Assembly (NCBI GenBank): GCA_030028905.1
Contig: JALDYZ010000002.1
Coordinates: forward strand, 62,001 to 126,000
Length of the DNA: 64,000 bases
Source: Ferirhizobium litorale
GTDB taxonomy: Bacteria > Pseudomonadota > Alphaproteobacteria > Rhizobiales > Rhizobiaceae
Direction: 5' to 3'
In this document: positions 1-8,012 of the stretch, one piece after another
Numbering within the stretch: position 1 is the stretch's first letter
Layout of the letters: every line of letters begins with the position of its first letter
Made by a program: the position numbers and the translations under genes
Notes under the pieces: model-generated
The model's database searches: none
The model's input: the letters and a program-made list of their open reading frames with translations, nothing else
Told to the model about the DNA's origin: nothing

Positions 1-942
1 GAGCATGGTCGTGGAGAGATCCGCGATCTGACCCTGCAGATTGGCTTCGGTTTCCTTCAGCCGCTGGATCATCTGAGAGCCCACGACGTCGGTCAGCGTG
101 TCGGCGGGTCGCCCTGCCTCGATGACGTCGCGTACGCTTGCCGCACGCGCCTCCGCGGTCGCCCGTTCACCCCGCACGCGGGCAAGCTCGCCGGATATGT
201 CGTTGAGCTGTTGGCCCGCGAAATTGGCGGCGTTCGTGGTCGGCAAAAGGTCTGCGTCCGACCTGTAGTCGGCGACCTTGCGCTCCGCTTCCCTGACCTT
301 GTCGCGAAGATTGGCGATTTCCGGCTCGAGCCATCGGGTGGCCTCGGAATTGGAGTCGAGCTTGGCGCCGCTTTGCAGCGCCTGGTAGACCTCGGCGATC
401 TTGTTGGGTATCGCCGCCGCCAGCTTGGGATCGCTGGAGGTGAACTGGATGCCGATGACCCGGGACCTCTCGACCTGATAGACCTGCAGCCTTTCGGTGA
501 ATTCCTTGATCACCCGCTCCTCGGGCGCCATGTCGAGCGGGTTCTTCCGCAATCCAACCAGAACCAGGATCTCCGACAAAGCGGAGGGATTGGCCTGCGG
601 ATCGAACTCCTTCAGTTCATAGAGCTTCATGTCGCGGGCAACCTGCTTGATGAGGTCGACCGATTGCAGCACCTGTACCTGACTTGCAATGTTCAGTTCG
701 TCCAGAACCTGGCTGTCGACGCCGGCGGTGTCGCGCGTGGCAAACGCAGGGGCTCGCGGCTCGATCAGGAGACGGGTTTCGCTGCGATAGCTCGGCGTGA
801 TCATGCTTGCTGTCGCGAAAGCGATTCCGGCCACGGCTGCGGTCGCCATCAGGATCCTGCGGCGCCGTTGCCAGACCGCACGGAAAAGATGACCGAGGTC
901 AATGTCCACGTCCTGATTGTGACTATTGCTGACGCCTGGCAT
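1..942 (-). CDS. Wzz/GumC-family polysaccharide co-polymerase, 3' part missing at window edge
   Basis: This is the N-terminal 314 residues of a polysaccharide chain-length/export protein of the Wzz/GumC type; the rest lies beyond the left edge. The ATG at 942 opens a frame that stays open to base 1. The start is basic and cytoplasmic (AVWQRRRR) and leads into a membrane segment at about residues 30-48, followed by a Wzz-like periplasmic domain. From about residue 205 the sequence becomes charged and heptad-like (IANLRDKVREAERKVADY), the coiled coil expected of this family. Family proteins sit in the inner membrane and work with an outer-membrane OPX lipoprotein, which is the divergent gene at 1136. 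Whether a C-terminal tyrosine kinase domain is present cannot be seen here. Confidence 0.85.
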   Translation of the reverse strand, partial: MPGVSNSHNQDVDIDLGHLFRAVWQRRRRILMATAAVAGIAFATASMITPSYRSETRLLIEPRAPAFATRDTAGVDSQVLDELNIASQVQVLQSVDLIKQVARDMKLYELKEFDPQANPSALSEILVLVGLRKNPLDMAPEERVIKEFTERLQVYQVERSRVIGIQFTSSDPKLAAAIPNKIAEVYQALQSGAKLDSNSEATRWLEPEIANLRDKVREAERKVADYRSDADLLPTTNAANFAGQQLNDISGELARVRGERATAEARAASVRDVIEAGRPADTLTDVVGSQMIQRLKETEANLQGQIADLSTTML

Positions 943-1135
943 ACCCGACTCCAAAGGCAAAACTGAAAGAGAAGCTAAACGAACATGGTAACCCAAGGGT
1001 TAATGGGCGAACTGCCGCCGTCGATTGCAACCCACCTCTCATGAACCAAGATTTTGGATGCGACATTTACCGGACGTTAACCATGATGGTTCGATAACAG
1101 GTTGAAACTGATATTATTTTGGAGCGGGTTTGCAG
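943..1135. promoter_or_regulatory. Divergent promoter region of the polysaccharide locus
   Basis: This 193-bp gap separates the divergent co-polymerase and OPX genes and must hold both promoters. It is more AT-rich than the flanks. A short dyad, AACCA-TGA-TGGTT, lies at 1079-1091 inside a GTTAAC context. No -35/-10 pair stands out enough to name. Confidence 0.4.
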
Positions 1136-1711
1136 ATGCAATCCTCAACGTCGGGACATGTGTTTGCACTTGCCGTTGCCGCGGTCGTCGCGGTGCTTGC
1201 GGGCTGCACGACGTACAAGCCAGCGCCGAAGGCGTTTCACGAGGCGACCATCCAGCCCTACACCCTGGACGCAGGCGACAGGCTGCGCATCACCGTCTTC
1301 GAACAGGCGGGGCTGACCAATACCTACACTGTCGACCAGGCCGGATACATTGCCTTCCCGCTGGTAGGGCAAGTGCCCGCACGAGGCCAGACGTTGCAGC
1401 AACTCGAAGGCGTCGTCGCGCAGAAGCTGAAACAGGGTTACCTGCGCGATCCGGACGTCTCGATTGAAGTCGATCGCTATCGTTCGGTCTTCGTCATGGG
1501 AGAAGTCGGTCAGGCGGGGCAATATTCCTATGTCCCGGGCATGACGGTGCAGAATGCCATCGCGGTTGCCGGCGGATTTTCGAGCCGAGGATATCAGGGC
1601 AATGTCGACATTACCCGCAAGATCAACGGGGACATCGTCACCGGCCGTGTTTCGATATCCGATCCCGTCATGGCCGGCGACACGATCTATGTGCGCGAGC
1701 GGTTGTTCTGA
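1136..1711 (+). CDS. Outer-membrane polysaccharide export lipoprotein (short OPX, Wza/GumB type)
   Basis: A 191-residue polysaccharide export protein. It has a lipoprotein signal with lipobox LAGC (lipidated Cys about residue 24), a Poly_export domain (about residues 40-115, with DAGDRLRITVF) and one SLBB-like domain (about 118-170). It lacks the long C-terminal part of E. coli Wza, so it belongs to the short GumB-like class. The frame could also open at a TTG at 1130. I prefer ATG 1136 because GGAG at 1121-1124 then sits 11 bases upstream. It should act with the divergent co-polymerase to carry a polymer across the outer membrane. The glycosyltransferase gene starts 6 bases after its stop, so an operon is likely. 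Confidence 0.85.
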   Translation: MQSSTSGHVFALAVAAVVAVLAGCTTYKPAPKAFHEATIQPYTLDAGDRLRITVFEQAGLTNTYTVDQAGYIAFPLVGQVPARGQTLQQLEGVVAQKLKQGYLRDPDVSIEVDRYRSVFVMGEVGQAGQYSYVPGMTVQNAIAVAGGFSSRGYQGNVDITRKINGDIVTGRVSISDPVMAGDTIYVRERLF

Positions 1712-1717
1712 CGCGTC

Positions 1718-2887
1718 ATGCGAGGAGACCGCCCACTTCGCATCATCCATTGTTTCAGGTCGCCCGTCGGAGGGATTTTCCGGCACGTTCGCGACCTGGT
1801 GGAGGAGCACACAAAGGCTGGCCACGAAGTCGGCATCATTTGCGACAGCACGACCGGCGGTGCGCATGAGGACAAGCTGTTCGACCAGGTGCGCCCCTAT
1901 CTGGCGCTGGGGTTGAGACGACTGCCGATCCGGCGCACGATCGGACCGACGGATTTTGCCGCGCTTTGGCGCAGCTACAAGGAAATCAGAAGCTTGCAAC
2001 CGGATGTATTGCATGGGCACGGCGCCAAGGGTGGCGCGATCGCCCGCATCATCGGTTCAGCCTTGCGGGTCAACAGGTATCGCGTAGCCCGCCTCTATTC
2101 GCCGCATGGCGGCAGCATGCATTTCGATCGCAGCACGCTTGCCGGCCAGGTCATCCTTCGACTTGAACGGATGCAGGAACGCTTCACCGATTCACTGGTC
2201 TTCGTCTGCGATTTCGAGCGCAACACCTACGAGACAAAGATCGGCCCGCCGCGTACCGGGGAGCGCATCATCTATAACGGCATTCGCGACAGCGAATTCA
2301 TGCCGGTACCCATGCGATCCGATTCCGTCCACTTCCTCTTCATCGGCATGCTTCGGGACCTCAAGGGTCCCGATTTGTTCATCGACGCCTTCGCGCAAAC
2401 GGAGCGGCTGGTCGGTCGTCCCCTCTCGGCGCTGATCGTCGGCGACGGACCGGACCGTGAGAAATACAAGACGATGATGACCGAGCGCGGGCTCGGCAGG
2501 CGTATCGGCATGCTGCCGGCGCTGCCAGCCACCGAAGCCTTCACGATGTCACAGAACGTGGTGGTGCCTTCCCGGGCGGAGGCCATGCCATACATCGTCA
2601 TCGAGGCGCTCGCCGCCGGAAAGACCGTGATTGCCGCGCGCGTCGGGGGCATCCCCGAAATCCTGGGTGCCGACAGCCCTGCCCTTGCGATCCCGGACGA
2701 CGCGGCCGATCTCGCCCGCATCATGGCGACGGCCGCCGCCTCGCCGAACTGGCACGATGCGGCCATGCCTGACCGGGACAGGGTACGAACTGTCTTCTCC
2801 GCTTCGACAATGGCCCGCGAGATGCTCGGACTTTACCGCGAGATCCTCGATCTCCCCGCCACGGAAGTACCAAGGCGCGCGGCGTAA
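1718..2887 (+). CDS. Family 4 (GT-B) glycosyltransferase
   Basis: A 389-residue glycosyltransferase of the group 1/GT4 type. The N-terminal half is an acceptor-binding Rossmann fold (LRIIHCFRSPVGGIFRHV, then VLHGHGAKGG), and the C-terminal half holds the donor-binding core with the E-x7-E pattern (RAEAMPYIVIEALAAG) and the following VGGIPEIL. It probably adds one sugar to an undecaprenyl-linked repeat unit on the cytoplasmic face. It lies between the OPX gene and the initiating phosphotransferase on the same strand. The sugar donor and linkage cannot be read from sequence. No clear ribosome-binding site precedes the ATG, consistent with translational coupling to the OPX gene. Confidence 0.88.
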   Translation: MRGDRPLRIIHCFRSPVGGIFRHVRDLVEEHTKAGHEVGIICDSTTGGAHEDKLFDQVRPYLALGLRRLPIRRTIGPTDFAALWRSYKEIRSLQPDVLHGHGAKGGAIARIIGSALRVNRYRVARLYSPHGGSMHFDRSTLAGQVILRLERMQERFTDSLVFVCDFERNTYETKIGPPRTGERIIYNGIRDSEFMPVPMRSDSVHFLFIGMLRDLKGPDLFIDAFAQTERLVGRPLSALIVGDGPDREKYKTMMTERGLGRRIGMLPALPATEAFTMSQNVVVPSRAEAMPYIVIEALAAGKTVIAARVGGIPEILGADSPALAIPDDAADLARIMATAAASPNWHDAAMPDRDRVRTVFSASTMAREMLGLYREILDLPATEVPRRAA

Positions 2888-2914
2888 AGGTTTCTTAGCG
2901 CATTGCAGCCTAAT

Positions 2915-2936
2915 GTCCGGCATATTTTGTCCGGAC
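2915..2936. repeat. Short inverted repeat before the phosphotransferase gene
   Basis: GTCCGG (2915-2920) and CCGGAC (2931-2936) flank ten AT-rich bases. The same bases also give a direct GTCCGG repeat (2915 and 2929). It lies between the glycosyltransferase stop and ATG 2945, and could be an operator or a translation-affecting hairpin. With six-base arms, chance is possible. Confidence 0.35.
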
Positions 2937-2944
2937 ATTTGCGT

Positions 2945-4501
2945 ATGTATAAGTTTGAAAAGCCCGAACAGATCGACGTGCAGTCGCTCCGCAAGAAGAT
3001 TTCCGGGGCTTCGGCGCGTGGTGACCAAGCGGAACCAGCCGAAGGGCAAGGTATCAATCCGCTGGCGCAGCAGATCGCGCAACAATTCAGCGAGAGCAGC
3101 TTTACCCCGGCGATGATCGTCGGCCTCCTGCGTCTTGCCGAATTCGCAGGGGTCTTCATCACCGGATTACTCGTTCACATCACCTACAACACCGGCAGCC
3201 ACTTTCCATTCCTCGGCTACATCTCGATCATCGCCGTCGGCTCGGCCTTCACCGTGCTGTTGCTGCAGATTACCGATGCCTACCAGATCCCCGCGTTGCG
3301 CACGCCGTCCAAGATCCTGCCACGCATCCTCGGCGCCTGGGCGATCACCTTTGCCCTGATGGCCGTCGCCATCTTCTTTCTGAAATCCGGACACGAATAT
3401 TCGCGCGTCTGGTTCCTCTCCTGGTTCATGGGCGGTGCGGGCTACCTTGTCCTCGAGCGCAGCCTGGTGGCATTCGCTATTCGACGCTGGGCCCGCAACG
3501 GAGTGATGGAGCGCCGCGCCGTCATCGTCGGCGGTGGTGCCCCGGCAAAAGCGCTGATCCGCGCGTTCGAGCAGCAACCGGACAACGACATCCGCATCTG
3601 TGGCATCTTCGACGACCGTGGCGAAGCACGCTCGCCCGCCATCGTCGCCGGCTACCCGAAACTGGGCACCATTGGCGAACTTGTTGAATTCGCCCGGCTC
3701 GCCCGCATCGACATGCTCATCATCGCCCTACCCCTGACCGCCGAATCCCGCATCCTGCAACTGCTGAAGAAACTCTGGGTGCTACCGGTGGATATCCGCC
3801 TTGCCGCGCACTCCAACAGCCTGAGGTTCCGGCCGCGCTCCTATTCGCATATCGGCGCGGTGCCGATGCTCGACATCTTCGACAAGCCCATTCGCGATTG
3901 GGATTCGGTTGCCAAGCGCATCTTCGATATCGCCTTCAGCCTCGTCGCCCTTGCTCTGCTGTGGCCGGCGATGATTGGCGCCGCGATCGCCATCAAGACG
4001 ACTTCCAAGGGGCCGGTGTTCTTCATGCAGAAACGCCACGGCTTCAACAACGAGATCATCAACGTCCTGAAATTCCGCTCCATGTACACGGAGATGAGCG
4101 ACCCGACCGCGCGCCTTGCGGTAACCAAGGGCGATCCCCGCGTAACCCCCGTCGGCCGGTTCTTGCGCAAGTCCTCGATCGACGAACTGCCCCAGCTTTT
4201 CAACGTGCTGAGGGGACAGTTGTCCCTCGTCGGCCCGCGCCCGCACGCCGTTCTGGCGCAAACCCACGACCGCGCCTACGCGGATATCGTCGAAGGCTAT
4301 TTCGCGCGCCACCGCGTCAAGCCGGGCGTGACCGGATGGGCCCAGATCAACGGCTGGCGCGGCGAGATCGACCACGACGACAAGATCAAGTTCCGCACGG
4401 CCTATGACCTCTATTACATCGAGAACTGGTCACTGTTTTTCGACCTGAAGATCCTCTTCCTCACGCCGTTTCGACTGCTCAATACGGAAAACGCCTATTG
4501 A
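2945..4501 (+). CDS. Undecaprenyl-phosphate hexose-1-phosphate transferase (WcaJ/UppE type)
   Basis: A 518-residue initiating polyprenyl glycosylphosphotransferase. An N-terminal bundle of hydrophobic segments (about residues 50-170) is followed by a Rossmann-like region (RRAVIVGGGAPAKALIRAF). The C-terminal sugar-transferase domain has its usual landmarks: FDIAFSLVALALLWP, GPVFFMQKRHG, KFRSMY, SSIDELPQLFNVLRG, SLVGPRPHA and PGVTGWAQINGWRG. The family transfers hexose-1-phosphate from UDP-sugar to undecaprenyl phosphate, the first step of polymer assembly. An upstream TTG at 2903 would add 14 residues; I prefer ATG 2945. The stop overlaps the start of the next gene. Domain architecture and neighbourhood resemble UppE of the rhizobial unipolar polysaccharide locus; that assignment is inference. 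Confidence 0.9.
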   Translation: MYKFEKPEQIDVQSLRKKISGASARGDQAEPAEGQGINPLAQQIAQQFSESSFTPAMIVGLLRLAEFAGVFITGLLVHITYNTGSHFPFLGYISIIAVGSAFTVLLLQITDAYQIPALRTPSKILPRILGAWAITFALMAVAIFFLKSGHEYSRVWFLSWFMGGAGYLVLERSLVAFAIRRWARNGVMERRAVIVGGGAPAKALIRAFEQQPDNDIRICGIFDDRGEARSPAIVAGYPKLGTIGELVEFARLARIDMLIIALPLTAESRILQLLKKLWVLPVDIRLAAHSNSLRFRPRSYSHIGAVPMLDIFDKPIRDWDSVAKRIFDIAFSLVALALLWPAMIGAAIAIKTTSKGPVFFMQKRHGFNNEIINVLKFRSMYTEMSDPTARLAVTKGDPRVTPVGRFLRKSSIDELPQLFNVLRGQLSLVGPRPHAVLAQTHDRAYADIVEGYFARHRVKPGVTGWAQINGWRGEIDHDDKIKFRTAYDLYYIENWSLFFDLKILFLTPFRLLNTENAY

Positions 4502-5736
4502 GCGCGATCGACCACATAGGAGCGGTGGCATTTCGCCCGCAGGCAGCGGTCGTCAGACTGGCCGGCTCGGCGTTTGTCGCGCTCGGCGTCCTGCTTTCCG
4601 GGTTCGTCATATCCGAGCCAGCACCCTACGAACTGATGATGGCCGGCCTGGTGGCAATCTGGTTTCTGCTTGGTCTCAGGATCTCGCGCGCGATTGCGCC
4701 GCTGCTGGCGTTGCTTCTGACCTTCAATGTCGGCGGCCTGTTTTCGCTGACTGTCATGGCGGACCTTGCGGACGGTCCGATTTACATCGCCGTATCGCTG
4801 TTCCTGGCGCTAACCTCGGTCTTCTATGCCGCCATCGTCGAGGATGACCCAAGGCGTTTGCGACTCATCTTCCAGGCCTGGCTGATATCCGCGCTTCTGA
4901 CAGGGACGCTTGGCATCCTCGGCTACTTCCACGCATTTGCCGGATCGGAGACCTTCACCCTCTACGATCGCGCCAAAGGTGCCTTCCAGGATCCGAACGT
5001 CTTCGGTCCATTCCTCGTGGCCCCAGCGCTATACCTCATTCACGGCCTGCTGACCGGTACGCTCAAGCGTGCCCCGCTGCGCATCGCCGGGCTGCTCGTG
5101 CTTTCGCTCGCCGTCTTCCTGTCGTTTTCCCGTGCCGCATGGGCGCTCTTTCTCTTCTCGGCCTGCGCTCTGGTGCTCGTCATGCTGCTCAAGGAACGCA
5201 CCGCGGCTTTTCGCCTGAAGATCCTGGGACTGAGCCTTGCCTCAGTGATCCTGCTTGGCGCCGCACTTCTTGCCGCTTTGCAATCGGAGAAAGTGTCCGG
5301 TCTGTTTTCCTCGCGCACCCAGCTGGTGCAAGACTATGACGGCGGTCATCTCGGCCGGTTCGACCGGCATCGCATCGGTTTCGAGATGGCAATGGAGCAT
5401 CCGCTCGGCATCGGGCCGCTGGTGTTCGGCTTGACCTTCGCCGAGGACGAGCACAACGTCTTGCTGAAATCGCTGACGACCTATGGCTGGCTCGGTTTCG
5501 TCACCTACATTGGGCTCATTTCCTGGACACTTGCGTTCGGCTTGCGCTACCTGCTGCGCGATCGCCCCTGGCAGCCCTTCCTGATGATCGCGTGGATCGT
5601 CCTCGTCGGACATGTGGGTATCGGCAACGTTATCGATACCGATCACTGGCGCCACTTCTATCTGTTGCTCGGAATCATGTGGGGATGTCGCGGACTGGAG
5701 CACCGTCACCTGCGCCGCAGCCGTTTGGGCAATTGA
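4498..5736 (+). CDS. O-antigen polymerase/ligase-like membrane protein (Wzy/WaaL family)
   Basis: A 412-residue polytopic membrane protein with about eleven hydrophobic segments, a conserved FSRAAWALFLF stretch and a large periplasmic loop before HPLGIGPLVFG, as in the O-antigen ligase/polymerase domain. In this position it is most likely the Wzy polymerase that joins lipid-linked repeat units. A ligase role is the alternative, since the family does not separate the two by sequence alone. The start is a TTG at 4498 overlapping the upstream TGA by four bases, indicating translational coupling. A gene for a Wzx flippase is not seen in the window and may lie to the left. Confidence 0.82.
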   Translation: MSAIDHIGAVAFRPQAAVVRLAGSAFVALGVLLSGFVISEPAPYELMMAGLVAIWFLLGLRISRAIAPLLALLLTFNVGGLFSLTVMADLADGPIYIAVSLFLALTSVFYAAIVEDDPRRLRLIFQAWLISALLTGTLGILGYFHAFAGSETFTLYDRAKGAFQDPNVFGPFLVAPALYLIHGLLTGTLKRAPLRIAGLLVLSLAVFLSFSRAAWALFLFSACALVLVMLLKERTAAFRLKILGLSLASVILLGAALLAALQSEKVSGLFSSRTQLVQDYDGGHLGRFDRHRIGFEMAMEHPLGIGPLVFGLTFAEDEHNVLLKSLTTYGWLGFVTYIGLISWTLAFGLRYLLRDRPWQPFLMIAWIVLVGHVGIGNVIDTDHWRHFYLLLGIMWGCRGLEHRHLRRSRLGN

Positions 5737-5767
5737 TAAACGTCCGCAATGGCCTATATTTCGGCGG

Positions 5768-6058
5768 ATGATAACCTCCGCACAGTTGCGCGCAGCCCGC
5801 GCCATGACAGGCATGACTATCGGCGAGTTGTCCGAGCAATCCGGCCTACCTGCTTCCGTCATCTTCGACCTGGAAACCAACACACATGCAGTCGAAGACA
5901 CGGTGTTGCAGGCTCTCAAGAGGACACTGGAGGATCGCGGCATCGTCTTCCTGACAAACGGCTCCCAGGAGCCGGGCGGTCCGGGGATCCGCCTCAAAGT
6001 CAGGGAGGACGAAGAAGGCATCCGTCCCGAACATCTCAACGCCACAAACGACGACTGA
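5768..6058 (+). CDS. Small XRE-type helix-turn-helix protein
   Basis: A 96-residue protein whose first 60 residues form a Cro/C1-type helix-turn-helix (QLRAARAMTGMTIGELSEQS, then LPASVIFDLE). The rest is polar and ends in a charged tail. The frame is open further upstream (to 5612), but that part overlaps the membrane protein gene, so ATG 5768 is the sensible start. It lies 31 bases downstream of the polymerase gene on the same strand and may be co-transcribed with it. It resembles the short HTH proteins common in rhizobial chromosomes. Target and ligand are unknown, and a role in regulating the polysaccharide genes is only a possibility. Confidence 0.8.
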   Translation: MITSAQLRAARAMTGMTIGELSEQSGLPASVIFDLETNTHAVEDTVLQALKRTLEDRGIVFLTNGSQEPGGPGIRLKVREDEEGIRPEHLNATNDD

Positions 6059-6129
6059 GCCTACCCGACAATCCCATCTCGATGCCGGCTTCCCACGGTG
6101 TGGCTGTGCGGATGGGCTTTTCAAAATAC

Positions 6130-6211
6130 TGAAAAAAAGAAACCCGCCGAAGCGGGTTAAAGCGAACTGGAGATGCCCTTGGGGGGCCAGAGGGGGCATA
6201 TCAGAACCGCA
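6130..6211 (-). ncRNA. Candidate small RNA with C-rich loop and intrinsic terminator
   Basis: On the minus strand a promoter-like pair, TTGCTG (6244-6239) and TATGAT (6222-6217) spaced by 16 bases, would start a transcript near 6210. It contains a hairpin with stem ATGCCC/GGGCAT (6199-6194 with 6178-6173) and a 15-base loop carrying CCCCCC. It ends in a clean intrinsic terminator: AACCCGC-TTCG-GCGGGTT (6158-6141) followed by C and seven T. A C-rich loop before a terminator is the design of several rhizobial riboregulators that pair with Shine-Dalgarno sequences. No coding frame fits. Transcript ends are inferred. It cannot be tied to a named RNA family without a covariance search. Confidence 0.6.
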
Positions 6212-6222
6212 TGCAGATCATA

Positions 6223-6548
6223 GCAAAGGCGGGTCCCCCAGCAACGGTGAATGCTTACCCGTGAGAAATGATGCATATGCCGGCCCACCCCGGATGCAGA
6301 TCCGCAAGGGGCAAATTCCGTTCAGTCACGAGGTCAACCCCCTTGATCGAAAGGGGAAGTCAACGGACCGGCCTACACCATAGTGATACGTTGCGCTGTG
6401 CAAGTTTTTCGGCACTGCACCCAGCAAGGGCGTCTCCAAGCCCCAAATCATCATCCTTTTGGACAGTCCTCGCTAAATTGGTGGCTTGCACCGTTATCCA
6501 GGCCGCAATCTGTGGACCGTGAATGTTTGGCGCCGGTCGGAAAAGCTA
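6223..6548. other. Intergenic stretch without a recognised gene
   Basis: Apart from the -35 of the candidate sRNA, no credible coding frame is seen. The only structure noted is a modest dyad CCCCTT-GATCGA-AAGGGG at 6339-6356, with no T tract on either side. Confidence 0.4.
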
Positions 6549-6686
6549 TCAATAGCACATGGTCCCCGCATCCGCGTTCGACTGGATATAGGTGTCGCAT
6601 TTCACGGTCGGCCCATCGCCGCCCCCCGAAGTCGCACATCCCGCCAATAGATATGCCATGGCAATCATCACCACGAACTGTTTCAT
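6549..6686 (-). CDS. Very small lipoprotein, 45 residues, unknown function
   Basis: The ATG at 6686 is preceded on the minus strand by a near-perfect Shine-Dalgarno (GAAGGAGG), which decides this start over upstream codons. The product has a lipoprotein signal with lipobox LLAGC; the mature part is only about 30 residues, starts CATSGGGDG and has two further cysteines (VKCD and TMCY). It would be anchored to a membrane by the lipidated Cys. I do not recognise the family. Two dyads lie directly upstream (6725-6761). The strong ribosome-binding site and complete signal make it likely to be real despite its size. Confidence 0.68.
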   Translation of the reverse strand: MKQFVVMIAMAYLLAGCATSGGGDGPTVKCDTYIQSNADAGTMCY

Positions 6687-6724
6687 AAATGCCTCCTTCA
6701 GGTTGCATCGCAAGGATCGCATCT

Positions 6725-6761
6725 GACCGCAGTCGGTCAACCTATTTCTGTAGATAGGTTG
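6725..6761. promoter_or_regulatory. Two abutting perfect inverted repeats upstream of the small lipoprotein gene
   Basis: GACCG-CAGT-CGGTC (6725-6738) runs directly into CAACCTAT-TTCTGTAG-ATAGGTTG (6738-6761), whose eight-base arms are perfect. They lie 39-75 bases upstream of the lipoprotein start, suiting an operator or a 5' leader structure. Neither is followed by a T run, so terminators are unlikely. Confidence 0.5.
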
Positions 6762-6937
6762 CCGGGCAGTCGCCCTCCCCCTCGATCTTTACAAGGCAAT
6801 GCGGCAAGGGCAACCATCGATCCATTCTCATTCAGGCTACAATCTCACCATCCCCTTCCATTTTTTCCGGGAATACGCTTTTTCCCCTTGCGCCCCGCCG
6901 AACGAAACAATAAAGGGAACAAGCCTTTTAGGCAGGT

Positions 6938-7014
<77 letters not shown>

Positions 7015-7345
7015 TTTTCAAACCACATGCCCCAGTCTGTGGTTGTGCCCAAAATGACGTCCAGGACACCGCCTGAACTCCTTACGCCCTGTTTGGCCGC
7101 GTCCATACTTCCTACCCGACAGATGACCTGCAATGCGGCCTCGAATGCTGCAACACACAGCCCCATGGCCCGCCGTGACAAAGAACGGATGCGGTTTCTA
7201 GTCTCCCCCGGTCCTGTCCAACCTACATCTACAGATAGTTTTCGACTTCTCTGATTGGCAATACACCGTAATGGCTTTTCGCCGCGAACGAGCCAAGTCA
7301 ATCCAAGTTTCGAAGCATCGTCATAGGACTGAAAGGAGTCTCACT
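7015..7345. other. Intergenic stretch after tRNA-Pro
   Basis: No credible gene is seen. Just after the tRNA an inverted repeat AACCACA...TGTGGTT (7021-7044) could help end the tRNA transcript, though no T run follows. The promoter of the gene at 7346 must lie in the distal part. Confidence 0.4.
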
Positions 7346-7690
7346 ATGAATAAACTTGTTGTAGCTGCTATTGCCGCCGGTATCTCCCTGACATCTTTCT
7401 GCAGCGTTGTTTATGCCGACCCGTTCCTGATGACCCCAGCGATCGACGGCGCCGTCAAGGGCTTCACGGGCGACAGGTTTCTCGTCAAGCTGCTGAAACC
7501 TTCTGGCGCCGGTGACCTGAGCGCAGAGGCCGCTGCAGAAAAGAATACGCCTGCTTACCAAGCCCTTCAGGCATCAATTGATGCAAACAAAGGCCTGGCA
7601 AAGCAACTGGAGGCGCAAAACGTCGAGATCAACAACATCGTGGCTGCTGAAGTGGCCACCGATGGCAGTCTGGTCTTCTACGTACAGTAG
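7346..7690 (+). CDS. Small secreted protein of unknown function, tandem paralogue 1
   Basis: A 114-residue protein with a Sec signal (MNKLVVAAIAAGISLTSF...VYA, predicted cleavage before DPF), so it is probably periplasmic or secreted. The mature part has the invariant-looking blocks AVKGFTGD, LKPSGAGDL, YQALQAS and KQLEAQNVE, and ends NNIVAAEVATDGSLVFYVQ. It lacks cysteines after the signal and has no enzyme motif I recognise. A good ribosome-binding site (GAAAGGAG) precedes ATG 7346; the upstream extension of the frame has no such support. A close copy lies at 8013, and by manual count about 85 of 114 residues are identical. Function unknown. Confidence 0.8.
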   Translation: MNKLVVAAIAAGISLTSFCSVVYADPFLMTPAIDGAVKGFTGDRFLVKLLKPSGAGDLSAEAAAEKNTPAYQALQASIDANKGLAKQLEAQNVEINNIVAAEVATDGSLVFYVQ

Positions 7691-8012
7691 AAATGCAGGT
7701 CGGCTATGCTTCGGAAGGAGCATGGCCGATCTTGCAAGCTCGGACATGAACCGACAATTCGGGGCATTCGGGCTCGAGCGTCGCTTCCCGCCCGCGAGCC
7801 AGTCTCCCTGCATTGGCGACTGCCGTGCGCACGACCGCAGGCGCTATGCGCTGCAAACCCGCATCGCCAGGTTTTTTCGCGTGCGCAACTCATCCGACTT
7901 TATTATTTCAGATTATTGAAATATACGGTTGTTGCTTGTTCGTCGCGTACGATCCCGGCACCAATCCAATCTTCGAAGGACAACTGTCATAGGACCTGAA
8001 AGGAGTCTCGCT
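7691..8012. promoter_or_regulatory. Spacer between the tandem paralogues, with dyad and conserved leader
   Basis: No gene is seen. An AT-rich patch holds a perfect dyad ATTTCA-GATTAT-TGAAAT (7905-7922) likely to be part of the second gene's promoter. The last 25 bases (7987-8012) nearly repeat the leader of the first copy (7321-7345): both read TCATAGGAC, then TGAAAGGAGTCTC before the ATG. The duplication therefore included the translation start region. Confidence 0.5.

Noticed and set aside
7021-7044. Inverted repeat after tRNA-Pro as an intrinsic terminator
   Set aside because: The stem is only seven pairs and no T run follows, so it was left as a note in the intergenic entry.
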